A DNA stretch of 64,000 bases from Pararhizobium sp. A13 (lineage in GTDB: Bacteria > Pseudomonadota > Alphaproteobacteria > Rhizobiales > Rhizobiaceae): contig NZ_CP149511.1 of assembly GCF_040126305.1 (NCBI RefSeq), positions 558,001 through 622,000 of the forward strand, in the 5' to 3' direction. The translations under genes and the position numbers were made by a program. The notes below the pieces were generated by a model that did no database searches, had not been told where the DNA came from, and saw only the letters and a program-made list of their open reading frames with translations. Below, in pieces: positions 47,068 to 55,006 of this stretch; the stretch's first letter is position 1, and every line of letters starts with the position of its first letter.

Positions 47068-47155
47068 TTTCAATTAGTCACCCAGAAGATTTCAAATGGT
47101 CACCACGTGACTTTCAATTGGTCATAGCCGTACTTTCAAACGGTCACCAAGGAGC
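47068..47155 (+). repeat. Four direct repeats at exact 22-bp spacing before the AAA-ATPase gene
   Basis: TTTCAATTAGTCACC (47068), TTTCAAATGGTCACC (47090), TTTCAATTGGTCATA (47112) and TTTCAAACGGTCACC (47134) share TTTCAA-N3-GTCA and start exactly 22 bp apart, about two helical turns, with unrelated 7-bp spacers. The ribosome site AAGGAG of the ATPase gene falls in the last spacer. The array suits a protein that binds along one DNA face. It looks like iterons but no replication gene is present; a promoter operator is more likely. Confidence 0.75.
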
Positions 47156-47161
47156 GAAGCT

Positions 47162-47605
47162 GTGGCGATTTATTCAAGACTCGTTGAGCACCGCGTCAAC
47201 GACGCTCTGTCAGACACTCGTGTCGTATTGATCGTTGGCCCCCGTCAATCCGGGAAGACAACGCTTGCCAAGAAGACGGCCAAGGCGGTCACTGCCACGG
47301 CCCGCAAAAGCGCCGTCTTGTTCTACAATACCCTGCGGCACGGTATGGAATACAGCGATCCGGGAGCCTCCCACTACGAGGAGAATTACCGTCGACGCGT
47401 CCTCACCAATCTCGAGCGAAGAGCAAAGTCGTTCGGGTATACCCTACAGCCCGCGCCAACATCCGGCTGAATGTTTCTTAGGAATTGCGGGAAAGTGTTG
47501 ATCCCGACCAACGGCCTGGACGTTTCCTCCTTACGGGATCGGCTAATCTTATGACGCTGCCACGGGTGGCGGACTCGCTCGCAGGGCGCATGGAGATCCC
47601 GCGTT
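47162..47605 (+). pseudogene. AAA ATPase (DUF4143-type) gene broken by an insert
   Basis: GTG at 47162 starts a frame reading VLIVGPRQSGKTTLAKK (Walker A), then homology ends at about 47280. It resumes at about 47482: VDPDQRPGRFLLTGSANLMT followed by LPRVADSLAGRMEI (to about 47600), the segment after Walker B in AAA_14/DUF4143 ATPases. Between them is an IS110-type transposase end. Walker B and the whole C-terminal domain are missing, so no active ATPase is made. These ATPases are common in bacteria but their role is poorly known. Confidence 0.75.
47281..47480 (+). mobile_element. IS110-type transposase C-terminal fragment inside the ATPase gene
   Basis: The frame 47281-47470 reads TATARKSAVLFYNTLRHGME, then YSDPGASHYEENYRRRVLTN and LERRAKSFGYTLQPAP. 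I recognise this as the C-terminal end of an IS110-family transposase (TATARK-A-LFYN-LRHG, YE-RYR-RV--NL-RRAK-FGY). The rest of the element is absent. IS110 elements lack inverted repeats, so ends cannot be checked that way. It is fused in frame to the ATPase start, giving a chimeric frame. Confidence 0.6.
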
Positions 47606-47610
47606 ACTGT

Positions 47611-47631
47611 CCTCGAAAAATTTGAAAGTCT
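47611..47631 (+). promoter_or_regulatory. 21-bp element shared with the purine-degradation promoter region
   Basis: The 21 bases here (beginning CCTCGAAAAATTTGAAAG) recur exactly at 60813-60833, in the same orientation. The inner TCGAAAAATTTGA has partial dyad symmetry. Here it lies 236 bp before the purine permease start. The intervening 47632-47866 shows no gene; no riboswitch that I can recognise. Confidence 0.55.
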
Positions 47632-47866
47632 TTCGCTTTCGCCGTCGAAATGGACGGCTAGCGATCCGGCTTGCGAAAACGCACAATCATGACGCCGTAA
47701 ATGAGGCCTCCGGCATCCCTTGGCGGGACGCGGGACCCTGATCGGGCAGGAGCCCCGACAAGTCGTGACGATTTGAAGATCGGTACAAATAGGTGGTCGC
47801 CGGAGGAGAAGGCGGTCCGCCAATGATATTTGCCGGGATTGGATTATTCCGGCTAAGGGAGGAAAT

Positions 47867-49159
47867 ATGTTTGAACGGCTCTTCAAGCTGAGTGAGCACA
47901 ACACGACGGTCCGCACCGAGCTGGTCGCCGGCCTGACGACATTTCTCACAATGTCGTACATCATCTTCGTCAACCCGGACATCTTGTCGACCACCGGAAT
48001 GGATCGCGACGCGATCTTCGTCGCGACCTGTATCGCCGCAGCGCTCGGCTCGGCGGTTATGGCGCTCGTCGCCAACTGGCCGATCGGCATGGCACCGGGC
48101 ATGGGCCTTAACGCCTTCTTCGCCTTCACGGTGGTTGCCGCACTCGGCTTCACCTGGCAGCAGGCTCTGGGCGCGGTCTTCATCTCGGGCCTGATTTTCG
48201 TCTTCCTGACGGTCACTGGCATTCGCAGTTGGCTGATCGCCGGCATCCCGCATTCACTGCGCAGCGCAATCGCCACCGGTATCGGACTTTTCCTCGGCAT
48301 CATAGCGCTGAAGAATGCTGGCATCGTCGTCGACAATCCGGCAACGCTGGTCGGTCTCGGCAGCCTCAAGGCAACCGGGCCGCTGCTGGCGATCTTCGGC
48401 TTCTTCGTCATCGCCGTGCTCGACGCGCTGCGTGTCCGCGGGGCCATCCTGATCGGCATTCTGGCCGTGACCGTGCTGTCATGGATTACCGGCGTCAGCG
48501 AGTTCCGCGGCATTGTCTCGATGCCGCCGAGCATCGCGCCGACCTTCCTGCAGCTCGACATCGTCGGTGCCCTGCATGGCGGCCTGTTCCATGTCATCCT
48601 CGTCTTTGTTCTGGTCGAAGTCTTCGACGCCACTGGAACGCTGATCGGTGTCGCCAAACGCGCCAATCTCATCCAGGAAGGCAAGCGGAGCCGCCTCGGC
48701 CGGGCGCTTCTTGCGGATAGTACCGCAATCGTCGCCGGTTCGCTGATCGGCACCAGCAGCACCACCGCCTATGTCGAAAGCGCCTCTGGCGTGCAGGCCG
48801 GCGGGCGCACGGGTCTGACTGCTCTCGTCATTGCCATCCTGTTCCTCGCCTCGCTGTTCATCTCGCCTCTCGCCGGCTCGGTCCCGACCTATGCGACGGC
48901 GCCGGCGCTGCTTTACGTGGCAGGCCTGATGATGCGCGAACTGACGGAAGTCGAATGGGAAGACCTGACGGAAGCCGCACCGGCCGCGCTGACGGCGCTT
49001 GCAATGCCCTTCACCTACTCGATCGCCAACGGCCTCGCCTTCGGCTTTATCAGCTACGTCGTCCTGAAGGTGTTCACTGGCAAATGGCGTGTGCTGCATC
49101 CGGCAACGATGATTGTCGCGGCACTCTTCATCATCCGCTTCGCCTTCTTCGCGGATTGA
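47867..49159 (+). CDS. NCS2-family purine permease (AzgA/PbuG type)
   Basis: 430 residues, twelve or more membrane segments. Family motifs: ELVAGLTTFLTMSYIIFVNP at the N terminus, GMAPGMGLNAFFAFTVVAAL, the substrate-site block HVILVFVLVEVFDATGTLIG (about residues 243-262) and GTSSTTAYVESASGVQAGGR. AzgA-like members import adenine, guanine and hypoxanthine with protons. ATG at 47867 is preceded by AAGGGAGGAAAT. The purine-degradation genes at 58.8-64 kb share an upstream 21-bp element, which supports purine import for catabolism. Confidence 0.92.
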   Translation: MFERLFKLSEHNTTVRTELVAGLTTFLTMSYIIFVNPDILSTTGMDRDAIFVATCIAAALGSAVMALVANWPIGMAPGMGLNAFFAFTVVAALGFTWQQALGAVFISGLIFVFLTVTGIRSWLIAGIPHSLRSAIATGIGLFLGIIALKNAGIVVDNPATLVGLGSLKATGPLLAIFGFFVIAVLDALRVRGAILIGILAVTVLSWITGVSEFRGIVSMPPSIAPTFLQLDIVGALHGGLFHVILVFVLVEVFDATGTLIGVAKRANLIQEGKRSRLGRALLADSTAIVAGSLIGTSSTTAYVESASGVQAGGRTGLTALVIAILFLASLFISPLAGSVPTYATAPALLYVAGLMMRELTEVEWEDLTEAAPAALTALAMPFTYSIANGLAFGFISYVVLKVFTGKWRVLHPATMIVAALFIIRFAFFAD

Positions 49160-49193
49160 TGGATAGGGCGGGGCAGCTCGCCGCGCCCGCCGA

Positions 49194-49948
49194 TAGTTAC
49201 CCCCGACCAGGACGTTGTCCGCCCCGAAGGGGGCGGACAACCGCAGGACCACGGCGTGGTCGCGATCGGCGAGCACGAATTCCCGATCGGCCGTGTCTAC
49301 AAAGTAGAAGGTGATACCTGGCTCACGCTTAAGGGTGCCGCCGCCAACCCGCCGCGCGTGGGCGACCTCGCGGCGGTCTCCGTCAACGCTGAGCGGCGAC
49401 GCGAGCTGTCGCGCAGCCACACCCTGTGCCACCTCATGATGGCGGCAGGCAAGGCGTGCCTTGAGGACTTCGACAGCAAGGGTGCGGCGATCGACGAGAC
49501 AGGCAGGTAGGTCAGGATCAGCTTCCGCACCACTTCGGTCTTCGACGAGATTGCGATCAACATGATGGATGCTGTCGTCAGGCACCTCATCGCCAAGGAC
49601 GCGCCCGTGACCTTCGCCACAGTCAAGTCCCTTGAAGACGGGGCAAGCCGCTATTCGCGCTGGCGTGTCGACTCATCGCTCGGTCTTACCGGCAAGATCC
49701 GCGTCGTCGATATCGCCGGTATCGATGCGAACCCGTGTTCAGGTTCGCATGTGAAAAGCACTGGCGAAGTTGGCCCGTACATCTTCTCGCAAGAGGAGAC
49801 GCGGGAAGGCGATCTTCATCACTTCCATGCGGAACGCACGGCGACCTGGATGTACTGGTTTGGTGAAGAATTGCTGATCGGCTTCGACTGGCAGGCGCTT
49901 CACGCACGGACGGCCTATCTTCGTCACCAACGCAACCTCTGCCGCTAG
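49194..49948 (+). pseudogene. AlaX-type alanyl-tRNA editing protein, broken by an in-frame stop
   Basis: One frame reads RPEGGGQPQDHGVVAIGEHE, later ELSRSHTLCHLMMAAGK, then TAG at 49508-49510, and continues in the same frame with SFRTTSVFDEIAINMMDAV and IDANPCSGSHVKSTGEVGPY. The HxxxH of SHTLCH and CxxxH of CSGSH are the zinc site of AlaX trans-editing enzymes, which hydrolyse Ser- or Gly-tRNA(Ala). The N terminus before PEGGG is missing. A perfect hairpin (49215-49225 with 49230-49240) lies over the PEGGGQ codons and could end NCS2 transcription. Reading through the TAG is possible but the lost start argues for decay. Confidence 0.75.
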
Positions 49949-50743
49949 CAAGCTGCCTCTTTCCGGTTCGCATGACGGCGCTTCCAAGGGGGCGCCGTCT
50001 TGCTTTTCGCCCAGCATGGACAGGTTTGCCGTCGAAAACCCCGTGTGGGTGCCCTGCCGTCTTTGGCGCGATCAAGTTCGGTTGGCGTCCCCTAGCAGGT
50101 GCGCGCTGTCGGCAAGCGGAAGCCCGCAGGCTGTCTTCCCCCGATGGGCTTCCATCCCTGACGCCGTTCTGCTGCTTGCGCCGCGCCTGCCACAAGGGAG
50201 GCTCGGCCGCGGTCAATTTCATTTCGAATCCAATCGCTCCGGTCGCGACCTTGTGGCGGCCGGACCTGGCGGTCGGCCAGGAATTGCTCCGGCAAGGCCC
50301 ATTCGGTAACGTCTGGTGCCACTTTTGGGGGGCTGCGGCCGGACGGATGCCAATCAACCATCCGCATTCAGCGCTGAAGATGGCTTCTCCTCGGGCGTTC
50401 ATCAAAGCATTTTTTCAGTGGCTGACGTGTCCGGCTAAATGGGAGAGTTTCAGCGGCCAACTATTTGGAAATCCCAGGATGCACCTGAATTCGCATAAGT
50501 TCGTATCCTTTCAAGACCAGGGAGCAAGAAGCTTTGGCTCGAGATCGATCTTGAGAGTTGGCCACAGCGTGCTCGCCACTGGAATGGGCAAGCGCCGTAG
50601 GGTTGCTGGTTGAGAAAGATCAGGCGGAAAAGGAGAATTATTGCGCATGTGAGATGCGTGATAATCAGAATGTTCTCGCCGTGCTGCAGACGAAATACGT
50701 CATATATAACGAGTTATCGCAAGATATCGTTCATATTTGGAAT
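49949..50743. other. Region without a supported gene
   Basis: 795 bp between the AlaX pseudogene and hipA. Frames as long as 240 codons are open on both strands but their translations lack domains and look like high-GC noise; the +strand frame from 49972 contains no recognisable motif. The last 150 bp turn AT-richer near the hipA end. I see no RNA or repeat. Confidence 0.45.
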
Positions 50744-51976
50744 TTAGGTAGCGAGCGCTATCTCAGTCTGATCGTTTATGAAGGCGGGTTCATACTGGCG
50801 CGCCAAGGAGCCGGAGACGCCCACCTGTCGAAGCGCCTCACGCCATTCATCAAAAATACACCGCACCGCAGCACGGACCATCCTACGAGCGTCTGCTTCG
50901 GCGATCTCGAAAAACTCGCAGGCTTCCAGCGCCAGACGGATCGATCGGTCATGCACGCCACCTTCCAGTATCGCCGTTTCGAGATGCGGATTGCGGTCAG
51001 GCGCGGGGTTCACATCGAAAACCGGAGACAATCGCCAGCGGCCGGCTCCCACATAGAGGAAGCCGTGATTCTTCAGATGGTCATCCTTGTTCGACACAAG
51101 GATGGTGAAGATCAGGCGCAGAAAAAGTTCGCGGAAATCGGCCTGCGGATCAGCGGCATTTGCCCGCATGAAGTCGATGATCTCCGTATAGGAACCGATC
51201 TCTGTCCCGGTCTTGCCAAGGGCTGTGCGGGCCGAGATGTAGGGAATACGTGCGGTCCCGCGCCGGTCGAACCGCCGAATCAGAGCGACCGGGAATGGCG
51301 TGTCGGCGAGTTCCAGCCTGACTTCCGGCGTGCGGATGCCGCAGGCCCGGGCGAGGCGGAGCGTGGCGACCTCGATGCACTCGATCGGCTGCTGGTCATG
51401 AACCGAGGTGAACTTGGCGAGCCAGAGCGCGTCGCCATCGCGGACATTGGCCTTGGGACGCGCACCGCCCGAACCGCCCGCACCGGCGAGCGCCTGCATG
51501 TCCTCGGGGGATATCTCCTTGCCTTGCTCATAGGCCCGGGCGATGGCGGTGATCGCTTGCAGATCGACTAGGCGTGGCACAGCATCGGCCGCCCCACCCC
51601 GGATAATTTGCCCTGCATCGTCGAGAAACCGCAAGGCCCCCTGCCGGCAAGTGTCATCGGACAGGGTCAGATATTCGAATTCGGAAAGGCCGTTGCCATA
51701 GGCGCGCGCGAGAAGTCTGCGGCCCCAACTATCCGGCGTGGCGTCGGCGAAGACGCCCGCCAAGGCGTCGCGCATGTTTCCGGGCTGACCAGATGTGTGA
51801 AATGGCCCAGCTTCAAGGGGAAAGGTCGGCTGCACGGCAAAGGCGCGAGGATTCTCGATCCAGGCGGGATCATAGGCGAAGGTCGAGAACTGCCGCGGCC
51901 CGGCCTGCGTGAAACGAAGCTGGCCAACCTGTGTCAGGCTCTCGCCGAGAACGACATGGGCGTTGAATTCAGGCAT
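50744..51976 (-). CDS. hipA: HipA-type serine/threonine kinase toxin
   Basis: 410 residues. HipA kinases phosphorylate translation components (GltX in E. coli), causing dormancy until balanced by HipB. Core features: GGSGGARPKANVRDGDALWL (P-loop-like, about residues 150-170), ECIEVATLRLARACGI with FPVALIRRFDR, catalytic NKDDHLKNHGFLYV (Asp base) and PVFDVNPAPD (Mg-binding Asp). All appear intact. ATG at 51976 overlaps the hipB stop as ATGA, coupling the two. The N-terminal subdomain (VVLGESLTQVGQLRFTQAGP) is present, so this is a full-length HipA. Confidence 0.92.
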   Translation of the reverse strand: MPEFNAHVVLGESLTQVGQLRFTQAGPRQFSTFAYDPAWIENPRAFAVQPTFPLEAGPFHTSGQPGNMRDALAGVFADATPDSWGRRLLARAYGNGLSEFEYLTLSDDTCRQGALRFLDDAGQIIRGGAADAVPRLVDLQAITAIARAYEQGKEISPEDMQALAGAGGSGGARPKANVRDGDALWLAKFTSVHDQQPIECIEVATLRLARACGIRTPEVRLELADTPFPVALIRRFDRRGTARIPYISARTALGKTGTEIGSYTEIIDFMRANAADPQADFRELFLRLIFTILVSNKDDHLKNHGFLYVGAGRWRLSPVFDVNPAPDRNPHLETAILEGGVHDRSIRLALEACEFFEIAEADARRMVRAAVRCIFDEWREALRQVGVSGSLARQYEPAFINDQTEIALAT

Positions 51977-52353
51977 CAGAATGACGCACCGTCCGGATCG
52001 ACGACATCCGAATCATCCTGTGCCGTCTTACCCTTGGCCTTCTGCCTGCGCAGTGTGGTCGCAAAAGATCGTCCGCGACGCGGCTGGCGTTCGGCGGTCA
52101 GCGCTAGACCCAGATCATCCTTGCGGATGTCGATCAGGTCGGCCAGCCGGTCGACAAGACCAAGCACGACCAGGATATCCGCGAGCGTGCCGATCCCGAC
52201 ACCGGGATCTCCCTTTTCCAAGCGCGCGACGGTGCTCGGCGACGTGCCCGCGCGCACCGCCAGATCGGCCACGGCGATGCCGCGCCGCAAACGAGCGCCG
52301 CGGACGTCGTGTCCGAGCCTTTCGAGCGCAGACTTTGATTTCGGCGATCCCAT
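51976..52353 (-). CDS. hipB: HipB-type XRE antitoxin
   Basis: 125 residues. XRE HTH: LGHDVRGARLRRGIAVADLA followed by VRAGTSPSTVARLEKGDPGV (about residues 11-50), a helical dimerisation part, and a charged Arg/Lys-rich tail that is longer than in E. coli HipB and may contact HipA. ATG at 52353 starts the conserved region; a start at 52392 is possible in frame. AT-rich DNA upstream (52354-52410) carries short symmetric pieces such as CATATATG, perhaps its operator. Confidence 0.88.
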   Translation of the reverse strand: MGSPKSKSALERLGHDVRGARLRRGIAVADLAVRAGTSPSTVARLEKGDPGVGIGTLADILVVLGLVDRLADLIDIRKDDLGLALTAERQPRRGRSFATTLRRQKAKGKTAQDDSDVVDPDGASF

Positions 52354-52410
52354 AGCAATAGTCCAGATACGACAATTAAAAATCAATATCACATCATATA
52401 TGACTGATTA

Positions 52411-52866
52411 CTGAATTCGACAAGGGCCGCCTAGCAAAACTTCGGCCGGCTACCGACTCGTTGGGAAGCCACTGGCCGCCAAGGCAATTGACCCTCCCGG
52501 TACAACCGCTGATCATACACTGCAGCCCCTTCGCTTCTATCAGCGAACAGGGTTGGGCATGATCCGATTTTGGGCACGGTTTCTGGCTGGCAGCTTTCGG
52601 GTGCAAACACGCGAAAACCCGACGTCAATGACCAGGCACCGGCGCGATCGATATCTCTGCTAGATCGGATGACCGGCATCAATCGGGGCCAGCGGACCCA
52701 ATCGCCCCGTTCAATTGGGATATGGGCACCTACTATTGGAACTGAGCGCAAAGCAGATCCGCCTATGTGCACGCTATTCTACACTACAGCCATCTCCCCC
52801 TCTGAAGCCGCTTTACTTCGCCTAGGGATTTGACGCAGATTCTATCTGTGAATTCCGAGCAGGAAA
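52411..52866. other. Region without a supported gene
   Basis: About 455 bp between hipB and the LysR gene. Short frames on both strands have no recognisable features. No repeat, RNA or integration site is evident. Confidence 0.45.
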
Positions 52867-53787
52867 CTAGAGGCCGCTGGGTGCTTCTGGTTCAACGCAC
52901 TGAATATAATTCCGTACTGAGGCGCTGTCGCCGTCGGTCCGCCACAGAAGCCTCATTTCCATCTGAGGCATCGGGTCGCTCACCTCGATGTAGGCCACGC
53001 CGGGGAAATTCAAAGACTTCATCGGCGACGGGACGAACGCCACTCCAAGCCCAGAGGATACGTACGTCATGAGGCTCATGATGTGGCTTGTCCTGTAGAC
53101 GTGTCGAGGCGACAGGTCCGGCAGGGATGTCATCACGCCCGCGATGTTCGAGCGACCATCTGGCTCTGCATAGACGGCAAGACTTTCACCGGACACCTCG
53201 GATACCGCAGCTGCCTCGCGACCCGCCAGCCGGTGGGTGTCCGCGACAGCCAGGAGCCATGGCCACGCTCCGACATTGCTGGACGTCACGCCGTTGGGCT
53301 CTATGCCCGTCGTCGCGGCATATCCGACGTCGATCTCGTTTCTGAGAAGGGCGTCGGATACCTCGCTGCTCGGCATCTCTTTCAGCGTCACGTTAACGCT
53401 CGGCCATTCGGACCGAAAACGCCTGATGGAGGTGGAGATCAATCCCGCGATGGCGGCGTTCGCTCCGTATCCCAGGCGCAGTGTTCCGGTCGCTCCGCGC
53501 GCGAAATCCCTGACGGTGTCGATCGCCGATCCGACCAGCGCCAGCGCGGCGTAGCTCTCGCGAAGAAATTCCCGTCCCGCCTCGGTCAACTCGACGCGTC
53601 GTTTCGACCGTTCAAGCAGTTCGACACCGAACATGCGCTCGAGGGACTTGATCTGCGCGGTCAGCGCAGGCTGCACGATGTTCAGGCGGGCGGCGGCGCG
53701 TCCGAAGTGGAGTTCCTCGGCGACCGCGACGAAGTACCTGAAGTGCCGGAGTTCGATACCCGACAGACGATGGTCTGGCCTTTCCAA
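52867..53787 (-). CDS. LysR-family regulator of the adjacent efflux genes
   Basis: 306 residues. HTH: FVAVAEELHFGRAAARLNIV followed by QPALTAQIKSLERMFGVELL at about residues 18-57; then a two-lobe effector domain (GTLRLGYGANAAIAGLISTS, YVSSGLGVAFVPSPMKSLNF). The start 53787 gives the normal N terminus. It is divergent from the EmrA-like gene over 93 bp that contain a good palindrome. LysR regulators of this CatR/BenM-like subgroup usually activate on binding an aromatic or drug-like compound; which one is not readable. Confidence 0.9.
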   Translation of the reverse strand: MERPDHRLSGIELRHFRYFVAVAEELHFGRAAARLNIVQPALTAQIKSLERMFGVELLERSKRRVELTEAGREFLRESYAALALVGSAIDTVRDFARGATGTLRLGYGANAAIAGLISTSIRRFRSEWPSVNVTLKEMPSSEVSDALLRNEIDVGYAATTGIEPNGVTSSNVGAWPWLLAVADTHRLAGREAAAVSEVSGESLAVYAEPDGRSNIAGVMTSLPDLSPRHVYRTSHIMSLMTYVSSGLGVAFVPSPMKSLNFPGVAYIEVSDPMPQMEMRLLWRTDGDSASVRNYIQCVEPEAPSGL

Positions 53788-53821
53788 CAGTAATCACTCC
53801 TGATGATTAATGATGATCGAA

Positions 53822-53843
53822 AACCTATTGGAAATGATAGGTT
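53822..53843. promoter_or_regulatory. Palindromic LysR-type site between regulator and efflux genes
   Basis: AACCTAT (53822-53828) and ATAGGTT (53837-53843) form a perfect inverted repeat around TGGAAATG. It is 38 bp before the EmrA-like start and 35 bp before the regulator start. Position and shape fit a LysR site acting on both promoters. Confidence 0.55.
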
Positions 53844-53880
53844 GGAATGTGCTTTCTGTCACTATGAAAAGGATAGAAAC

Positions 53881-55002
53881 ATGCTCCAGCAGACTCCGCC
53901 CAAAGGTCCATCGCTTGTCGTCGCACAGCCCGCCGAGGCTGCCGCCGCGAAGCCTTCCCGCGACTACACGAAACTCCTCGTCCCGCTGATGGTTGTCGCG
54001 GCGGTCTGCGTTCTCGTCGGCGTGAGCTCCCAGCGCTGGGACAGGTGGATGGCGGGGGCGGACACCCAGACGACGGACAACGCCTATGTCCGCGCCGAAC
54101 TCAGCCGCCTCAGTGCGCGGGTCCCGGGGAACGTCAGCATCATCCACGTCGGCGATTTCGACCGGGTCAAGGCGGGAGAAGTGTTGGTCGAGATCGACGC
54201 GTCGGACTACTTGGCCAAGCAAGCCCAGGCGAAAGCCGCGCTAGATTCCGCGCTCGCCCAGCTTAGCAACCTCGATAACCAGAAGACCCTTCAGAAGGCG
54301 GCCATACGTCAGGCGGAGGCCCAGTCGGCAGTCGCGAAAGCCAATGCGGCCTTGGCGAAGACGGAGGCGGATCGGCAGGTCGCGTTGACGGAAAAAGGCG
54401 TGGGTACCCAGCAGAAGAACGAGCAGGCCCAAGCTGCGGTGCAGTCCACGGCCGCGACCGCCTTGGCGGCGGAGGCCTCGGTCGCCTCGCAGGAGGCTCA
54501 GCTCGAATATGTTGAAGGACAGGCGGACCAACTGACCGCAAATGTGGAGGCGGCCAGAGCTAGCCTGAAGGCCGCCGATCTCGCCGTCTCATATACGAAG
54601 ATAACCGCTCCTTTTGACGGTGTCGTCAGCGAGCGGCAGGTCCACGTCGGAGACTACGTGACGGTGGGCACGAATTCGATTTCCATTGTGCCTCTGCCTG
54701 ATGTTTACATCATCGCCAACTTCAAGGAGACCCAGCTCGGCCGCATGCAGGAAGGGCAGATCGCCGACGTCACCGTAGACGCGATCCCGGGAGAGACGTT
54801 CAAGGGTCACGTGAGCCGACTCTCTCCGGCGTCGGGTTCGCAGTTCGCACTGCTTCCCGCCGACAATGCCACGGGCAACTTTACCAAGGTCGTCCAACGA
54901 GTGCCCGTCAGGATCGACGTCGACGCCTCTCCTGCGTTGGAACGCCTGCGCTCCGGAATGTCGGCGGTGGTCTCGGTAACGGTCGCCTCTGAAGGTCGAT
55001 AA
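53881..55002 (+). CDS. EmrA/HlyD-type membrane fusion protein
   Basis: 373 residues. One N-terminal membrane helix (LLVPLMVVAAVCVLVGVSSQ), then the EmrA sequence TDNAYVRAELSRLSARVPG (the TDNAYV signature), biotinyl-lipoyl half VKAGEVLVEIDASDYLAKQA, a long alanine-rich coiled coil (about residues 105-210), second half-lipoyl AVSYTKITAPFDGVVSERQV and NFKETQLGRMQEGQIADVTV. ATG at 53881 has AAGGATAGAAAC before it; an in-frame earlier ATG at 53803 overlaps the operator. Works with the MFS pump four bases after it. Confidence 0.91.
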   Translation: MLQQTPPKGPSLVVAQPAEAAAAKPSRDYTKLLVPLMVVAAVCVLVGVSSQRWDRWMAGADTQTTDNAYVRAELSRLSARVPGNVSIIHVGDFDRVKAGEVLVEIDASDYLAKQAQAKAALDSALAQLSNLDNQKTLQKAAIRQAEAQSAVAKANAALAKTEADRQVALTEKGVGTQQKNEQAQAAVQSTAATALAAEASVASQEAQLEYVEGQADQLTANVEAARASLKAADLAVSYTKITAPFDGVVSERQVHVGDYVTVGTNSISIVPLPDVYIIANFKETQLGRMQEGQIADVTVDAIPGETFKGHVSRLSPASGSQFALLPADNATGNFTKVVQRVPVRIDVDASPALERLRSGMSAVVSVTVASEGR

Positions 55003-55006
55003 GGCA

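Noticed and set aside
47068..47155. Plasmid replication origin with iterons
   Set aside because: The 22-bp period is iteron-like, but there is no rep gene, DnaA box cluster or partition gene nearby; the repeats sit in the promoter of an ATPase gene.
47632..47866. Purine or xanthine riboswitch upstream of the NCS2 permease
   Set aside because: I could not recognise the conserved junction bases of any purine-type riboswitch or build a convincing multi-stem fold; only minor hairpins are present.
49972..50613. 213-codon open frame on the plus strand (and a 239-codon frame on the minus strand)
   Set aside because: Translations lack any recognisable domain, overlap each other and look like open frames by GC bias.
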